A stretch of DNA of 54,267 nucleotides from Candidatus Vagococcus giribetii (GTDB lineage: Bacteria; Bacillota; Bacilli; Lactobacillales; Vagococcaceae). The notes below the pieces were generated by a model. That model was given only the letters and a program-made list of their open reading frames with translations, had not been told where the DNA came from and made no database searches. The stretch's first letter is position 1. Every line of letters begins with the position of its first letter. The stretch spans positions 1 through 54,267 of the forward strand of contig NZ_JAFLVX010000031.1 in assembly GCF_017316185.1 (NCBI RefSeq), read 5' to 3'. Positions 26,122 through 37,300 of the stretch are shown here, in pieces. The translations under genes were made by a program, and so were the position numbers.

Positions 26122-27603
26122 GTAATGATTCATTCGTTTTATATCTCTATCATAGGTTGTTTCATTTGAACGGCTCACTCGTCTAACGCGTCCTTTAATA
26201 GGCATACGTTGTAATTGTTTTAAGACCATTTCACCTTTACCATTTAAAATCTCAACAAAAGTAGAAATATCCATTAAATTAATCACACCAATATCATCGG
26301 CTGTCATGCCTTCAATATTACACAATGCTCCCACTACATCCCCTGGTCGCATTTTTGTTTTCTTACCAGCATTGATATGAATTTTCATAATATCATCTTT
26401 AAATTCATAACCTTTGTCTTTTTTAAGTTCAGCTTTTTGATTTTGTTTATCGTAAAAAGCTTCTAAATGTCCTTTAACTTCTTTACTATCAGGTCTTGCT
26501 ATTTCTTTAATTTGTCCTTCTTTAGCTTCATAAATAGTTTCAAATAAATGACTATCTTTAGCATTTACTAAACTTAACGCCTGACCACTATTTTCAAAAC
26601 GAGCGGTTCTTCCGATTCGGTGCGTATAAGTTTCTACTTTATCTGGAATATCATAGTTAACCACTAAAGAAATATCCGATACATCAATTCCTCTAGCAGC
26701 CACATCTGTTGCGACTAAATGTCTAAAGTAACCTCGCTTAAAATCTTGGATTGTTTGACTTCTATCCTTTTGTTCCATACCACCATGAAGGCAATTCACA
26801 TGAACGCCTAAGTGTTTTAGCGTTTCTGTTAAACGATCTACCATCAGTTTAGTGTTACAGAAAATAATACTACTATCAGGATTTTTCACTACAAATAAAT
26901 CCTTTAAAGCACCAGATTTTTCGTCATCACTTACTCGAATATACTCTTGAGCAATTTTTCTTTTTGAAGCTTCTGTCGTTTCAATCTCAATATAATGAGG
27001 TTTTTTCAACATCTTGTGTTGCAATTTCATAATCTCTTTTGGCATTGTTGCAGAGAAAAGGGCTGTTGTTCTACTTGATGGTAAGACAGTTAATATTTGT
27101 TCTACTTGTTCAATGAATCCCATCGCAAGCATTTCATCTGCTTCATCAATAATGACAGTTCTAATCTTACTTAAATCTATAGTCCCTCGTTCAATATGGT
27201 CCAAAAGACGTCCTGGTGTCGCCACAACAATATGTGTACGCTGTTTTAATGTTTTGACTTGTGATTGATAAGAACTCTTACCAAAGACAGCTTCTACCTT
27301 GATTCGCTTGTAACGACCTATATTAAAAATTTCTTCTTTAATTTGAGTAGCTAACTCTCTTGTAGGTGTTAGTACAAGAGCTTGAGGGGCACGTTCTTCC
27401 CAAGTTAATCGTTGACATAACGGAATCCCAAAAGCAGCGGTTTTACCACTCCCTGTTTGAGATTTCACCAAACAATCTTTCTTGTTAAGTAACAAAGGAA
27501 TAACTTCTTTTTGTACCTTAGTTGGTGACGTGTAGTTTAATACGGATAAAGCTTTAATAATATGTTTATCTAAATGAAAGTCTTCAAAATTAGTTTGACT
27601 CAT
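26113..27603 (-). CDS. DEAD-box RNA helicase with DbpA-type RNA-binding domain
   Basis: 496 residues from the ATG at 27603, chosen because AAGGA is nine bases upstream and the protein then starts MSQTNFEDFHL; a longer frame to 27672 has no ribosome site. Motifs: Q motif, AKSQTGSGKT-type VKSQTGSGKTAAFG (I), PTRELA (Ia), TPGR (Ib), DEAD (II), SAT (III), IIFCNT (IV), ATDVAARGIDV (V), HRIGRTAR (VI). The C-terminal part (about 420-490) has MKIHINAGKKTKMRPGDVVGALCN, the DbpA/YxiN RNA-binding fold known to target 23S rRNA hairpin 92. So it is probably the ribosome-assembly helicase of this organism. Confidence 0.9.
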   Translation of the reverse strand: MSQTNFEDFHLDKHIIKALSVLNYTSPTKVQKEVIPLLLNKKDCLVKSQTGSGKTAAFGIPLCQRLTWEERAPQALVLTPTRELATQIKEEIFNIGRYKRIKVEAVFGKSSYQSQVKTLKQRTHIVVATPGRLLDHIERGTIDLSKIRTVIIDEADEMLAMGFIEQVEQILTVLPSSRTTALFSATMPKEIMKLQHKMLKKPHYIEIETTEASKRKIAQEYIRVSDDEKSGALKDLFVVKNPDSSIIFCNTKLMVDRLTETLKHLGVHVNCLHGGMEQKDRSQTIQDFKRGYFRHLVATDVAARGIDVSDISLVVNYDIPDKVETYTHRIGRTARFENSGQALSLVNAKDSHLFETIYEAKEGQIKEIARPDSKEVKGHLEAFYDKQNQKAELKKDKGYEFKDDIMKIHINAGKKTKMRPGDVVGALCNIEGMTADDIGVINLMDISTFVEILNGKGEMVLKQLQRMPIKGRVRRVSRSNETTYDRDIKRMNHYKG

Positions 27604-27727
27604 AATCGACATCCTTACTTCAATGAAGAAAAGCAAACTTGTCTCCATTAATTGTTTATTTTTGGCTTTCATAGTTTAACATGCCTTGCCTAAATAAGAC
27701 ACCTTAAACCCCTAACTATCACTAAAA

Positions 27728-28705
27728 TCACACAAACAGCAAGTATTGGCTTGGTTCTTCTTTATTTTTGAGTACACTTTTTAGAATTGTTTGAAACTTA
27801 TTTTCTAGTGAAGGCTGATCTAAAATACGAAAAATAGATAGGGCCTGATGGCATGACTGAAGTCCTTTTTCTTTCTCTTCAAAAATAATCGTATACCAAC
27901 CTTCATAAAATAATAAAAAGGTACTATTCATCAAATCTTTTTCGTCTTTTAATAAGTTTCTTGCTAGAATAAGCGTTTCTTTCGCCCACTCTTTATTTCT
28001 AAAATTAACAAAATGAGAAAAACTTGAAAAAACAATATCTAATTTATAAGTTGCCATCACAGGTAATTGGCTCTCTTTTTTAGTTCGAGACAAGGCAATT
28101 GTAAGTAATTGCTTAATTTGACTTTCTTTAAAAGAAAATAAAAACAGTCTAAATAATAACACTTCAAAAAGTCCCCAGTCTTCTACTTTATATAAATAGG
28201 AAACAATAGGTTTTGTAATCAAATTAATGTTCTCCATAATGCTTTCAACTGTTTTTCTCTTACTCTCATCTAGGTTAGATTCATAGGTGAATAGACAGAC
28301 ATCACAGTAGATGATTAAATAGTTTTGCCAACTGACTTTAGGATTCAGTTTTTCTCTGATTTCAGTCATCTCCTCAATGCCTTTCTTAAAACCACTTTTA
28401 TTAATGTCACTAACAACTCGCATTAAATCTGCTAACAAGAAATAAAAATCACTCGTTAAGTAACCTCGTAATACTTTTAACTCCTCATTTAAATTTGGGT
28501 TCTGATTTAGCTGTCTTAAATACAAGAATTCTTCAAAAGAGACGTTCACATTTTCAAGAAGTCTCTCCAAACGATGCATACTTATATTGGAGTTTCCTTT
28601 TTCAAATTTACTAATAAAAGAGACACTGTTTAGTTCATCAGACACTTGTTCTAAACTTAAACCACGATCTTTCCTTAATTTTCTAAATAATTGGCCCTCA
28701 TCCAT
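27728..28705 (-). CDS. Rgg/GadR/MutR family transcriptional regulator
   Basis: 325 residues: an N-terminal Xre-type HTH (GQLFRKLRKDRGLSLEQVSDELNSVSFISKFEKGNSNISMHRLERLL) and a long helical C-terminal part of TPR-like repeats, the usual Rgg architecture. Members sense short peptides or act as stand-alone activators, often of the neighbouring gene. It is divergent (98-bp gap) from an MFS transporter gene that carries an early stop. No short peptide-pheromone gene was found in the gap. No clear terminator follows it. Confidence 0.85.
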   Translation of the reverse strand: MDEGQLFRKLRKDRGLSLEQVSDELNSVSFISKFEKGNSNISMHRLERLLENVNVSFEEFLYLRQLNQNPNLNEELKVLRGYLTSDFYFLLADLMRVVSDINKSGFKKGIEEMTEIREKLNPKVSWQNYLIIYCDVCLFTYESNLDESKRKTVESIMENINLITKPIVSYLYKVEDWGLFEVLLFRLFLFSFKESQIKQLLTIALSRTKKESQLPVMATYKLDIVFSSFSHFVNFRNKEWAKETLILARNLLKDEKDLMNSTFLLFYEGWYTIIFEEKEKGLQSCHQALSIFRILDQPSLENKFQTILKSVLKNKEEPSQYLLFV

Positions 28706-28764
28706 TTATTCTCACCTTTTTTCCACTATAGTAGAATTTCTTATTATAGACAGTGTACCTCAAC

Positions 28765-28770
28765 TATACT
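28765..28770 (+). promoter_or_regulatory. Possible -10 box for the MFS gene
   Basis: TATACT in the 98-bp divergent region, without a good -35 at 17 bp. This would fit an activator-dependent promoter served by the Rgg regulator, but the support is slight. Confidence 0.35.
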
Positions 28771-28803
28771 AAAGATACAAAATAAATTGACGAGGTGATT
28801 AAC

Positions 28804-30060
28804 ATGCATATCTATTAAAAAAATAAGGGCTACCGTACCTTAACAAATGCTTCTTTACTAAATGGGATTGGTAATAGTCTTTATAACATCGTTTTTATCG
28901 TTTACGCTAGCACATTATCATTCAATACTTTAGCCGTTTCATTAGCTTCTGTGGCTATTTTTATCCCTAGTTTCTTTCAACCTTTCGTTGGACACATTGC
29001 TGATAGAACTAAACAAAAGCTTAAGTGGAATATCCTATCACGACTCATTCAATTTTCTTTATTTCTCTTACTAGCAGGATTAATCCTTCTTGAACCAAGC
29101 TTTCCTCTTTTTCTAGCCCTACTACTTATTAACGTGATCTCAGATTGTTTTGGATTTTATAGTAGTGCTCTGCAGCTTCCCTACATCAAGCATGTTGTCC
29201 CTGAAGAGAATTTAATGGAGGCAATGGGATTTCAAAATGCCTGTGCTACATTGATGCAACTTATTTTCCAAGGATTTGGAGCATTCTTAATTGTTCAACT
29301 CAACTATAATTTTTCCTTATTTGCTATTATCAACGCCGCAACTTTTTTAGCAGCAGCCTTTGTTATCCTTAGCCATTATAAATTCTTAAACCAATTAACT
29401 CTCACTCCTGTTCCACCTCTTAAAGAAGGTAATTCCTTTAAGAATGATTTCAAAGAAACCATGCATCTTTTCCTAAATAACCCATTCTTAAAAATGATTA
29501 TCATTTTTGCTGTGTTGATTAATCTCTTAGGCTCTTCTTCTGATGGGTTACTCAATGTTTCCTTATTGAATCGTGAGAACTTATGGTTCACTAATCTACC
29601 TAATACCATCGCTTTAGTTGGAATCAGTACCTCATTAGGCTTACTCCTTGGTTCTTTACTAACTAAAGATTTTTTCAAAAAAGTGTCGAGCCTACGAATT
29701 ATCAGTCTTATATTGCTTAATACCACTCTCTTACCTATTATTTTGTTGGTCATTCAATCCAAGCTACTCTTAATCCTCTCACTATTCACTTTAGGTTACT
29801 TACTAGGTAAAATTAATCCTCGGATTTCGGCTTATATTATTAGTGAAGTCCCTCAAGAAAAGCTTGGACTCACAAGTGGTATTTTTAGTATTTTAGTCAT
29901 GGCTGGCACACCAATTGGTCAATTCATCTTTTTAGGAACTGCTAATGTGTTTAATGATTCCTTAAGTTGGCTTCTCTTTGGTGACTTCTCTATCCTCTTT
30001 TTACTTGTTTCTCTCTCATATGCCAGTAAATTAAGCGATCCTGTTATTACTAAACACTGA
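28804..30060 (+). pseudogene. MFS transporter gene interrupted by a stop at codon 5
   Basis: The natural start is the ATG at 28804, with GAGGTGA upstream. The reading frame is MHIY, then TAA (28816-28818), then KNKGYRTLTNASLLNG and the rest of a complete MFS protein without further stops to 30060 (about 418 codons). The first membrane helix lies between the stop and the next in-frame start (GTG 28951), so restart there would lose it. The frame has 12 hydrophobic segments, and VGHIADRTKQK matches the loop 2-3 MFS motif; it resembles antibiotic- or drug-type exporters. One base change (TTA to TAA) would explain the defect. It may be a real nonsense mutation or a sequence error. Confidence 0.8.
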
Positions 30061-30097
30061 AAAACCTGAGGCTCAACTCACAAATTGATGCCTCAGG
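30061..30097 (+). terminator. Terminator after the MFS gene
   Basis: Stem AAAACCTGAGGC / GCCTCAGGTTTT with a T6 run on the plus strand, directly after the stop codon. Its intactness shows the unit was once transcribed. Confidence 0.88.
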
Positions 30098-30128
30098 TTT
30101 TTTATATCCGAAACGGGTATATATCCAA

Positions 30129-30155
30129 TTGACATATATCCAATTTGGATACAAT
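30129..30155 (+). promoter_or_regulatory. padR promoter with an internal operator
   Basis: A perfect -35 TTGACA (30129-30134) and -10 TACAAT (30150-30155; spacer 15) or CAATAT (30152-30157; spacer 17). The palindrome TATCCAATTTGGATA (30137-30151, 7-bp arms) fills the spacer. A half copy TATCCAATT also lies just upstream (30122-30130). It should be the PadR binding site. Confidence 0.7.
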
Positions 30156-30178
30156 ATAAAGAAAAGGAGGTAGTTGAC

Positions 30179-30511
30179 ATGAAACCAGCCACACCATTAC
30201 TAGATTCTCCCATGAATTACTCCGCTTTTTTAATTTTACTTTCCTTAAGAACAAAATCCCATGGGTATGAAATCATGAAATACGTTAACAACGCAACAAA
30301 GGGACTCATTACAATTGGACCAGCTACAATGTATCGAACCATTGCCGATTTTTTAAACAAGGACTATATCGAGCTAGTTTCTGACCAAGAGTCCAAAAAA
30401 GAATATATTATTACTGAAAAAGGAAGCCAACTACTAAAGGAGCAAATTGCTTTCATACAACTCATCAATCAACTTGCTTTAGAAGGAGGTAATTTTGATG
30501 AAAGCCATTAG
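30179..30511 (+). CDS. PadR family transcriptional regulator
   Basis: 110 residues of PadR winged helix: SAFLILLSLRTKSHGYEIMKYVNNATKGLITIGPATMYRTIADFLNKDYIELVSD, then the wing and C-terminal helix. It has the GYEIM motif and the P.T.Y...... segment of the family. It is short, as in PadR-s1 members. The gene is preceded by AAGGAGG and an operator in its promoter, and it overlaps the next gene, which encodes a DUF2812 membrane protein. PadR/DUF2812 pairs are common in Firmicutes. Confidence 0.88.
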   Translation: MKPATPLLDSPMNYSAFLILLSLRTKSHGYEIMKYVNNATKGLITIGPATMYRTIADFLNKDYIELVSDQESKKEYIITEKGSQLLKEQIAFIQLINQLALEGGNFDESH

Positions 30512-31298
30512 ATTGTTTAGAACTGGAAGTGACAAAGAAGCTCATTTTTTAAAAAACATGTTAAATCAACACTTTTTGCTAACAAAGAAAACTGGGTGTG
30601 TTTATTCCTTCATACAGGATAGTAGTTCTTCTAAAGATTTAGTCATTGAGTTTATTGATAAAGAGAGTTTTATACGAGATAGTGACTTACGATCTTCTTT
30701 TGAAAATCAGACTACTAGCTATAAAAAATTATTTTTAGCGCCTTTTTTCGTCTGCTATACTTACTTACAAGGTGAAAATTTTGCAAACTACTCCAATGAG
30801 GTTTCTGATGATATTCAACTTGATTATCTCAACTATCGAGACAATCAATCGAAAAAAATAGGTTTAAGCATCATCCTTTTAGGTATCTTGGCTTGGTTTT
30901 TTATTGAGTGGCTTCTTAAGGATTGGTCTGGCAACGCCTTTACATTTACAATGCTTGGTCTGATTCTCTTATGGTTTATTAACTTGGCTAATAATATCTA
31001 TTTGTCAAAAAAGAAAGACCAATTGGAAATAAAATTAGGTAAACCGACAGAAATGATCTTCCTTACCTTAAATATTGCCATTAGAAACATACCTAAAAAA
31101 CCAGATATAACTAAGCTATCGTACTTAGGCAACTGGAGCTTTGTGAATGACAATCAAAACAAACAGGAATACTTTTTTAAACTCAAGACTAGTTTAGGAC
31201 GAGAAGAAGTCAAAACGGACATTAGTGAATTTTTAGGGATTCCTCGCGAGTCTATATCTATTAGTACTCCTGCTGATTTATTCGGCTTTAGATTGTAA
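30498..31298 (+). CDS. DUF2812 domain membrane protein
   Basis: 266 residues: N-terminal DUF2812-like part (MKAIRLFRTGSDKEAHFLKNMLNQHFLLTKK..., about 1-115), then two membrane helices (IGLSIILLGILAWFFIEWLL and AFTFTMLGLILLWFINLANNIYL), and a C-terminal soluble piece of about 90 residues. A frame begins at TTG 30495, but GGAGG with eight-base spacing points to ATG 30498. It overlaps padR by 14 bp and is surely its partner. DUF2812 proteins are of unknown function and often act with PadR as a two-gene membrane stress unit. Confidence 0.8.
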   Translation: MKAIRLFRTGSDKEAHFLKNMLNQHFLLTKKTGCVYSFIQDSSSSKDLVIEFIDKESFIRDSDLRSSFENQTTSYKKLFLAPFFVCYTYLQGENFANYSNEVSDDIQLDYLNYRDNQSKKIGLSIILLGILAWFFIEWLLKDWSGNAFTFTMLGLILLWFINLANNIYLSKKKDQLEIKLGKPTEMIFLTLNIAIRNIPKKPDITKLSYLGNWSFVNDNQNKQEYFFKLKTSLGREEVKTDISEFLGIPRESISISTPADLFGFRL

Positions 31299-31300
31299 AA

Positions 31301-31342
31301 AAAAGCTAGATTGAGACAGTTAGTGTCTTCAATCTAGCTTTT
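31301..31342. terminator. Bidirectional terminator between the DUF2812 gene and the giant adhesin gene
   Basis: Stem AAAAGCTAGATTGA / TCAATCTAGCTTTT (31301-31314 / 31329-31342) with an inner GAC/GTC pair. T-rich tracts in both directions; T8 on the minus strand. Confidence 0.88.
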
Positions 31343-31345
31343 GTT

Positions 31346-34300
31346 TTACTGCTCTCTTCTACGGTATCCTAAGAAACCAACTAAGGTAATAACTGCTAAT
31401 CCTATAAGAGAAGTCATGAAATGAGTTGTCACTTCTTCTCCAGTTTTCGGTAAAAATTGACCTTTCCCAGTAGTAGATGGATTTACTGGCGTATTAGGTC
31501 CAGGTTTTCCTGGTTCTGGCTTATCTGGATCTGTTGGGTCTTTCTCTAAAGTATTCGTAATAGTTGTGCCTTGTACACTAGTTGTATAACCTTTAACAGG
31601 CACTTCATTTACAGTATACGTATATTCTGTTAACTCGTCATCGTATTTTGGTAAATCTGTAAACTCATAAGACCAGTCACCTTCTTTATCAGCCTTGATT
31701 TTCTGTGTGTGATCTTTCAATAATTCACCATTTTGGTATAACTCAATTTGAATTGACTTTGGACGTGTATGATACTTATCATCTTCATCAACCCAGATTT
31801 TTTCTCCCTTAATGTTGGTTTTTTCAGTGTTTTGGTACGTATTATGAATGTTATTATCCGTTACTTCTCCCTGATAATCAATCACTTGATGTTCTTGTAT
31901 CACGTAGTTAAATTCATTCAATTTCTCATCATATTTCGGTAAGTCCTCAAAGGCATAACTCCAAGCGCCTGTTTCATCAGCTTCAACCTTTTGAATCTTA
32001 AATGGTTTTTGGTCTGCTTGAATCACATTGTCATTAGGAGCTAATTGATACAATTCGACTAAAATGAAATCAGGACGTTTACCTAATTTGTCATTCTCAT
32101 CATCCCACGTTTTAACACCTTCAACTTGCGTGATATCCGTATTTTGATATGTATTTGTAATAGTTGTTCCTTCTACATGACTTTCATAATGAGAAACAGG
32201 TTGTTCTTTCACCGTATAGGTATATTCATTAAGATCTTTATCATGTTTTGGAAGGTTTTTAAATGTGTATTTCCAATTACCGAATTTATTTGGTGTTACT
32301 TCTTGCGTTCTAAATGGTTTGTCTCCACCATTTTGATACAAATCAACTTTAATTGATTCAGGTCGACTAGATAGTTTATTACCAAAGTCGTCCCATTTCT
32401 TTTTGCCTTTAACTTTTGTTGTTTCAACGTTTTTATACGTGTTAACAATCGTTGTTCCTTCGACATAAGTATCATAATCAGCTACTTGATGCTCTTTTAC
32501 CGTGTAGTCATATTCATTTAGTTCTTTATCATATTTAGGTAAATCCTTAAATTCATAAGACCAGTTTCCTTCTTTATCGGGCGTTACTTCCTGAGTAGCA
32601 AACGGCTCTTTAGCTTTGTTTTGATATAAATCTACTATGATTTTTTCAGGACGTTTACCTAATTTATCATCTAAATCATTCCATTGTTTTTCTCCATTTA
32701 CCGTAACAACATCTGTGTTGTTATAAGTATTGGTGATGACAACGTTACCTTCAGATATCTCGACTTTCCCTTTATAATGAGCAACAGCTTCTTCCTCTAC
32801 TGTGTAAGTATACTCATCATAATTATCATCATATTTAGGTAGAGTTTCAAAAGTATGTTCCCAGTTACCTTCAGCATCTGGTTTAATTATTTTAGTTTTA
32901 TAAGGTTTTTTCCCTTGATTTTGATAAAGATTCACTTTGATTTTTTCTGGCCTTGATTCGATTTTGTTATCTTCATCAACCCATTTTTTCTTCACATGAC
33001 GTTTGACCACTTCTTTATTTTGGTACGTATTCGTAATATCAAAGCCGTCTACACTACTAGTATAATCTGATACTGGTTGTTCTTTTACTGAGTAGCTGTA
33101 TTCATTTAATTCTTTATCATATTTCGGTAAATCAGTAAACTCATATGACCAATCGCCTTCTTTAGTTGGCTTAACCGTTTGTGTTTTTTCTTCCATTAAC
33201 TTGTCATTTTGATACAAGTCTACTTTGATTTCTTTTGGTCTTGTTTTGAGCTTGTTATCATGATCTACCCAAGTTTTCTTACCAATAACTTGAGTGACTT
33301 CTGTGTTGTTATAGGTATTTGTAATTCCTTGATCCGTTACCTCACTCGTGTAATGAGGTACAGTTTGCTCTTTGACCGTATAGTCATATAAATTGAGTTC
33401 ACTATCGTATTTTGGTAACTCTTTAAATTCATACGACCATTGACCTAATTTATTTGGTTTAACAATTTGTGTCTTATCTGCCATTAAGTTGCCATTTTGA
33501 TAAAGTTCCACAGTAATAGATTCTGGGCGGGTGTCTAATTTATTCTTTTCATCGACCCAGATTTTCTTACCTGTTAACTGAGTCAACTCTGTATTTTCAT
33601 ACGTGTTTACAATATTATGATCTATCACTTCACTTGTATAATGAGCAACTTCTTTTTCCTTAACAGTGTATTGATACTTCTCTAATTTATCATCGTATTT
33701 TGGTAACTCTTTAAATTCGTACGACCAGTCACCTTTAGCATCCGGCTCTACTATTTGTTTTTTTCCATGCATCAATTGACCGTTTTGATACAACTCAACT
33801 TCAATAGATTTAGGACGTGTGTTTAATTTGTTATCAAAATCAACCCAGATCTTCTTACCTGTTAGTTGAGTTAACTCTTCATTTCGGTACTTATTATGAA
33901 CGTTCATGCCGTTAATGCTATTATCGTAATCAATTACTTCCTGCTCACGAATAGTGTATACATAATCATCTAGATTATCATCGTATTTTGGTAAATCCTT
34001 AAATTCATAGAACCAATTACCTTCATGATTGGCTTCTACTTTGGTGATGCGATAAGGACTTTGACCTTCAATAACTTCAGGAGCTTTTTTTGTTGTTTGA
34101 TACAACTCTATGAATAGCTCATTTGGACGAGTCTCTAGCTTATTATTTTCATCATCCCAAAATTTAACGCCACTTAAATCAATCAGAGTTAAATTTTGAT
34201 AAGTATTAGTTACCGTTGTACCATCAACAGTCGTTTCATAATGCTCAACAGGTTGCTCTTTAACAACGTATTCATAAGCGATTAACTCATCATTGAACTT

Positions 34301-37300
34301 TGGCAAGTCTTCAAATGAATAGTGCCAATCGCCTTCAGCATCAGGTGTTACTATCTGACTTGCTACAAAAATTTCTTCTCTGCTAGCATCGCTTGGGTCA
34401 ATCTGATACAAATCAAGTCTAATACTTTCTGGGCGTGTGTTTAATTTATCATTAACATCATTCTTCCAAATTTTTTGACCAATCACTTCTGTCAAATCCG
34501 TATTGTCATATGTATTAGTAATATTCATCTGACCAGTAATAGGATCAATCTCTACTTGAGAATTATAATGAGGAACCTTCATCTCTTTTACTTTGTAATC
34601 ATATTCATTTAAGTTTTTATCGTATTTAGGTAACTCATTAAACTCATAATGCCATTGACCATTTTCATCAGACATTACTTTTTGATACTTAATTGGAATC
34701 AATTTATTGTTACGATGTAGATTTACTACAATACTCTCAGGTCTAGAGTGAAGAATATCTTGGTGATCATCCCAAATCTTATCCCCTTGAACATTCACCA
34801 TACTTTTGTTTTGGTACGTGTTAACAATTGTATGATTATCAAGCACTTTGGAATCATAATCTTTTACAGGAACTTCTTTAACTGAATAATGGTACTCATC
34901 TAAGTTCTCATCATATTTTGGTAGATTAGTAAAGGCATAACTCCAGTTGCCATTTTCGTCAGCTTTAAATGTTTCTGTCTTGAATGGTTTCTCGTTCTCG
35001 TTTTGATACAATTCAACATCAATTGAGTCAGGGCGAGTGTTTAATTTGTTATTTTGGTCAAGCCACTCTTTATCTCCACTAATCTCTGTTACTTCATCAT
35101 TTTTATAGGTATTTTCAATAACAAATCCATTAACAGTTGAGTCATAATGAGGGACGTTTACTTCTTTAACTGTATATTGATATTCATTTAAATGTTCATC
35201 ATATTTTGGTAAATTAGTAAACAAGTAGTTCCAATTTCCTCTAATGTCAGGTTTAACAACTTTAGTCTTATAAGGTTTTTTACCTTCATTTTGATACAGT
35301 TCAACAGTGATACTTTCAGGTCGTGAGTTAACTTTGTTACCTTGGTCATTCCACACTTTTTTGCCTGACACCCAAGTCGTCTTAGAATTGTTATACGTGT
35401 TTACCACATCATTATTAACAATTTCTGTCACATAACCTGGGACTTGTTCCTCTTTAACTGAGTAAACAAACTCATCTCCGTTTTCATCGTATTTTGGTAA
35501 GTTATCAAAACGATATTTCCAGAAAGTAGTAACACTCACTTCTTGCGTCACGATTTGATCATTTTCATCAAGCATTGGTTGCCCATTTTGATAAAGAATA
35601 ATCGTTACTTCATTTGGACGCTTACCTAATTTATTTTGTTCATCTTCCCAATCTTTGATACCTTCAATAAAAGTTGTATCATCTTTATGAATCCATTTAT
35701 TGATAAAGTTCGGCTCACCTTGAACTTCTTCATAGTCTTTAACGACTTCTTCTTTTACACTGTACTCAATCGGGTTGCCATCTTTATCGTAGACAGGTAA
35801 CTCTTTAAACGCATATGTCCAACCAGTTTTTTCAGACATTTCTTGAGTCATATCTGTTTTTTCAGAGCCTTTGTAAAGGGTCACTTTAATTTTTTCTGGA
35901 CGTGAGTCGTATTTATTATCAAAATCATCCCACTCTTTGCTTCCAGAGAGTTGTGTTTTTTCAGTATTTACATAGGTGTTATTAATATCATACCCTGTAA
36001 TTTCTGCCACATCTTCAATACTCTCAGTTGGCTTTGTGATAGTTGTTTCGTATCCTTGAACATCTTTTTCTAGAACACGGTAATCAATCACTTCACCCTC
36101 ATCATCATAAACCGGGTATCCTTTACCTTCATTAGTAAATGAATAAGTCCAACCAGTTTCTTTTTTTGCTGTGGTTTCTTCGATTTTTTCATTTCCTCTA
36201 AGGAGATAGATCGTTACTTCATCAGGACGAGTATCAAACTTATCATCGTAGTCTTGCCATGTTTTTTTACCAGAGAACTTGATTCTCTTATCATTGACAT
36301 ACGTATTTTCAATTGTATGACCTTTTATTTTAGTGGTGTAATTTTCCACAGGGACTTCTTTAATAGTATAGTCATACTCTTTATGATCACTATCATATTT
36401 TGGTAAATCATTGAAAGCATACTGCCAACGTTTGTCTGACCCTTCAGAAACTTCCTGTTCCGTATATTCTTTATTGTTTTGTAGTAGTTTTACTGTAATT
36501 GTTTCAGGTCTTGTTTCAAACTTATCGTTGTAATCAATCCAAATTTTTTCACCCGAAACATCTACTGTATCTTTATTTTCATACGTATTAGTAATCGTTG
36601 TTCCTTCTACCTTAGATGTATAACCACTCGGTACATTAATCTCTTTCACCGTATAGACATAGGCATTCCCTTTGTTATCAAATTCAGGCAACTCCTTAAA
36701 GCTATAATGCCACTCGTCTGTGTCTCCTGAAATCCCTTTTCTATCGTATTCTTTTGTTCCTTGATATAAAACAACTTCTACAGATTTAGGACGACCCGGA
36801 AAATCATTATCTTTCCAAATCTTTTTACCACTAACATTTATTTTTGAGTCATTAATATACTCATTTGAAATATCATAACCTAGAACAACTGAGTTATAGC
36901 CCGGAACAGGAACTTCTTTAACAGAATAAGTATACTCTTCAAGGGTTTCTTCGTCATATTTAGGTTGATTTAAAAACTCGTATTCCCAATTTTTCAACTC
37001 GCTTGTTTCAACACTAGTTACTTTTTCTAATGGTTTTGTTGCTGTTTTTCTGTACAGTTCAATAGTTACTTTATCTGGTCGATGGCTCTCAAAACCTAAA
37101 TCGTCCCACATTTTTTCACCTTTAATAGCTACTGTTTCAGTTTGATTCAGCGTATTTGTAATATTCATACCATCATAACTTGTATCGTAATTAGGAACGG
37201 GTTCTTCTCTCACTGTGTAGACATAATCTTTCATCGTTTCAGGATTCGTCTTTTCTAACTCCTCAAAACGATACGTCCACACGGGTTGATCTTTATCTGA

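Noticed and set aside
28706-28803. Short hydrophobic peptide pheromone gene next to rgg
   Set aside because: The 98-bp gap has no small ORF with a ribosome site on either strand; I cannot support it.
28804-28818. Tiny ORF MHIY as a regulatory leader peptide before the MFS gene
   Set aside because: It is in frame with a complete MFS N-terminus (KNKGYRTLTNAS and first helix). A nonsense change explains it better than a leader.
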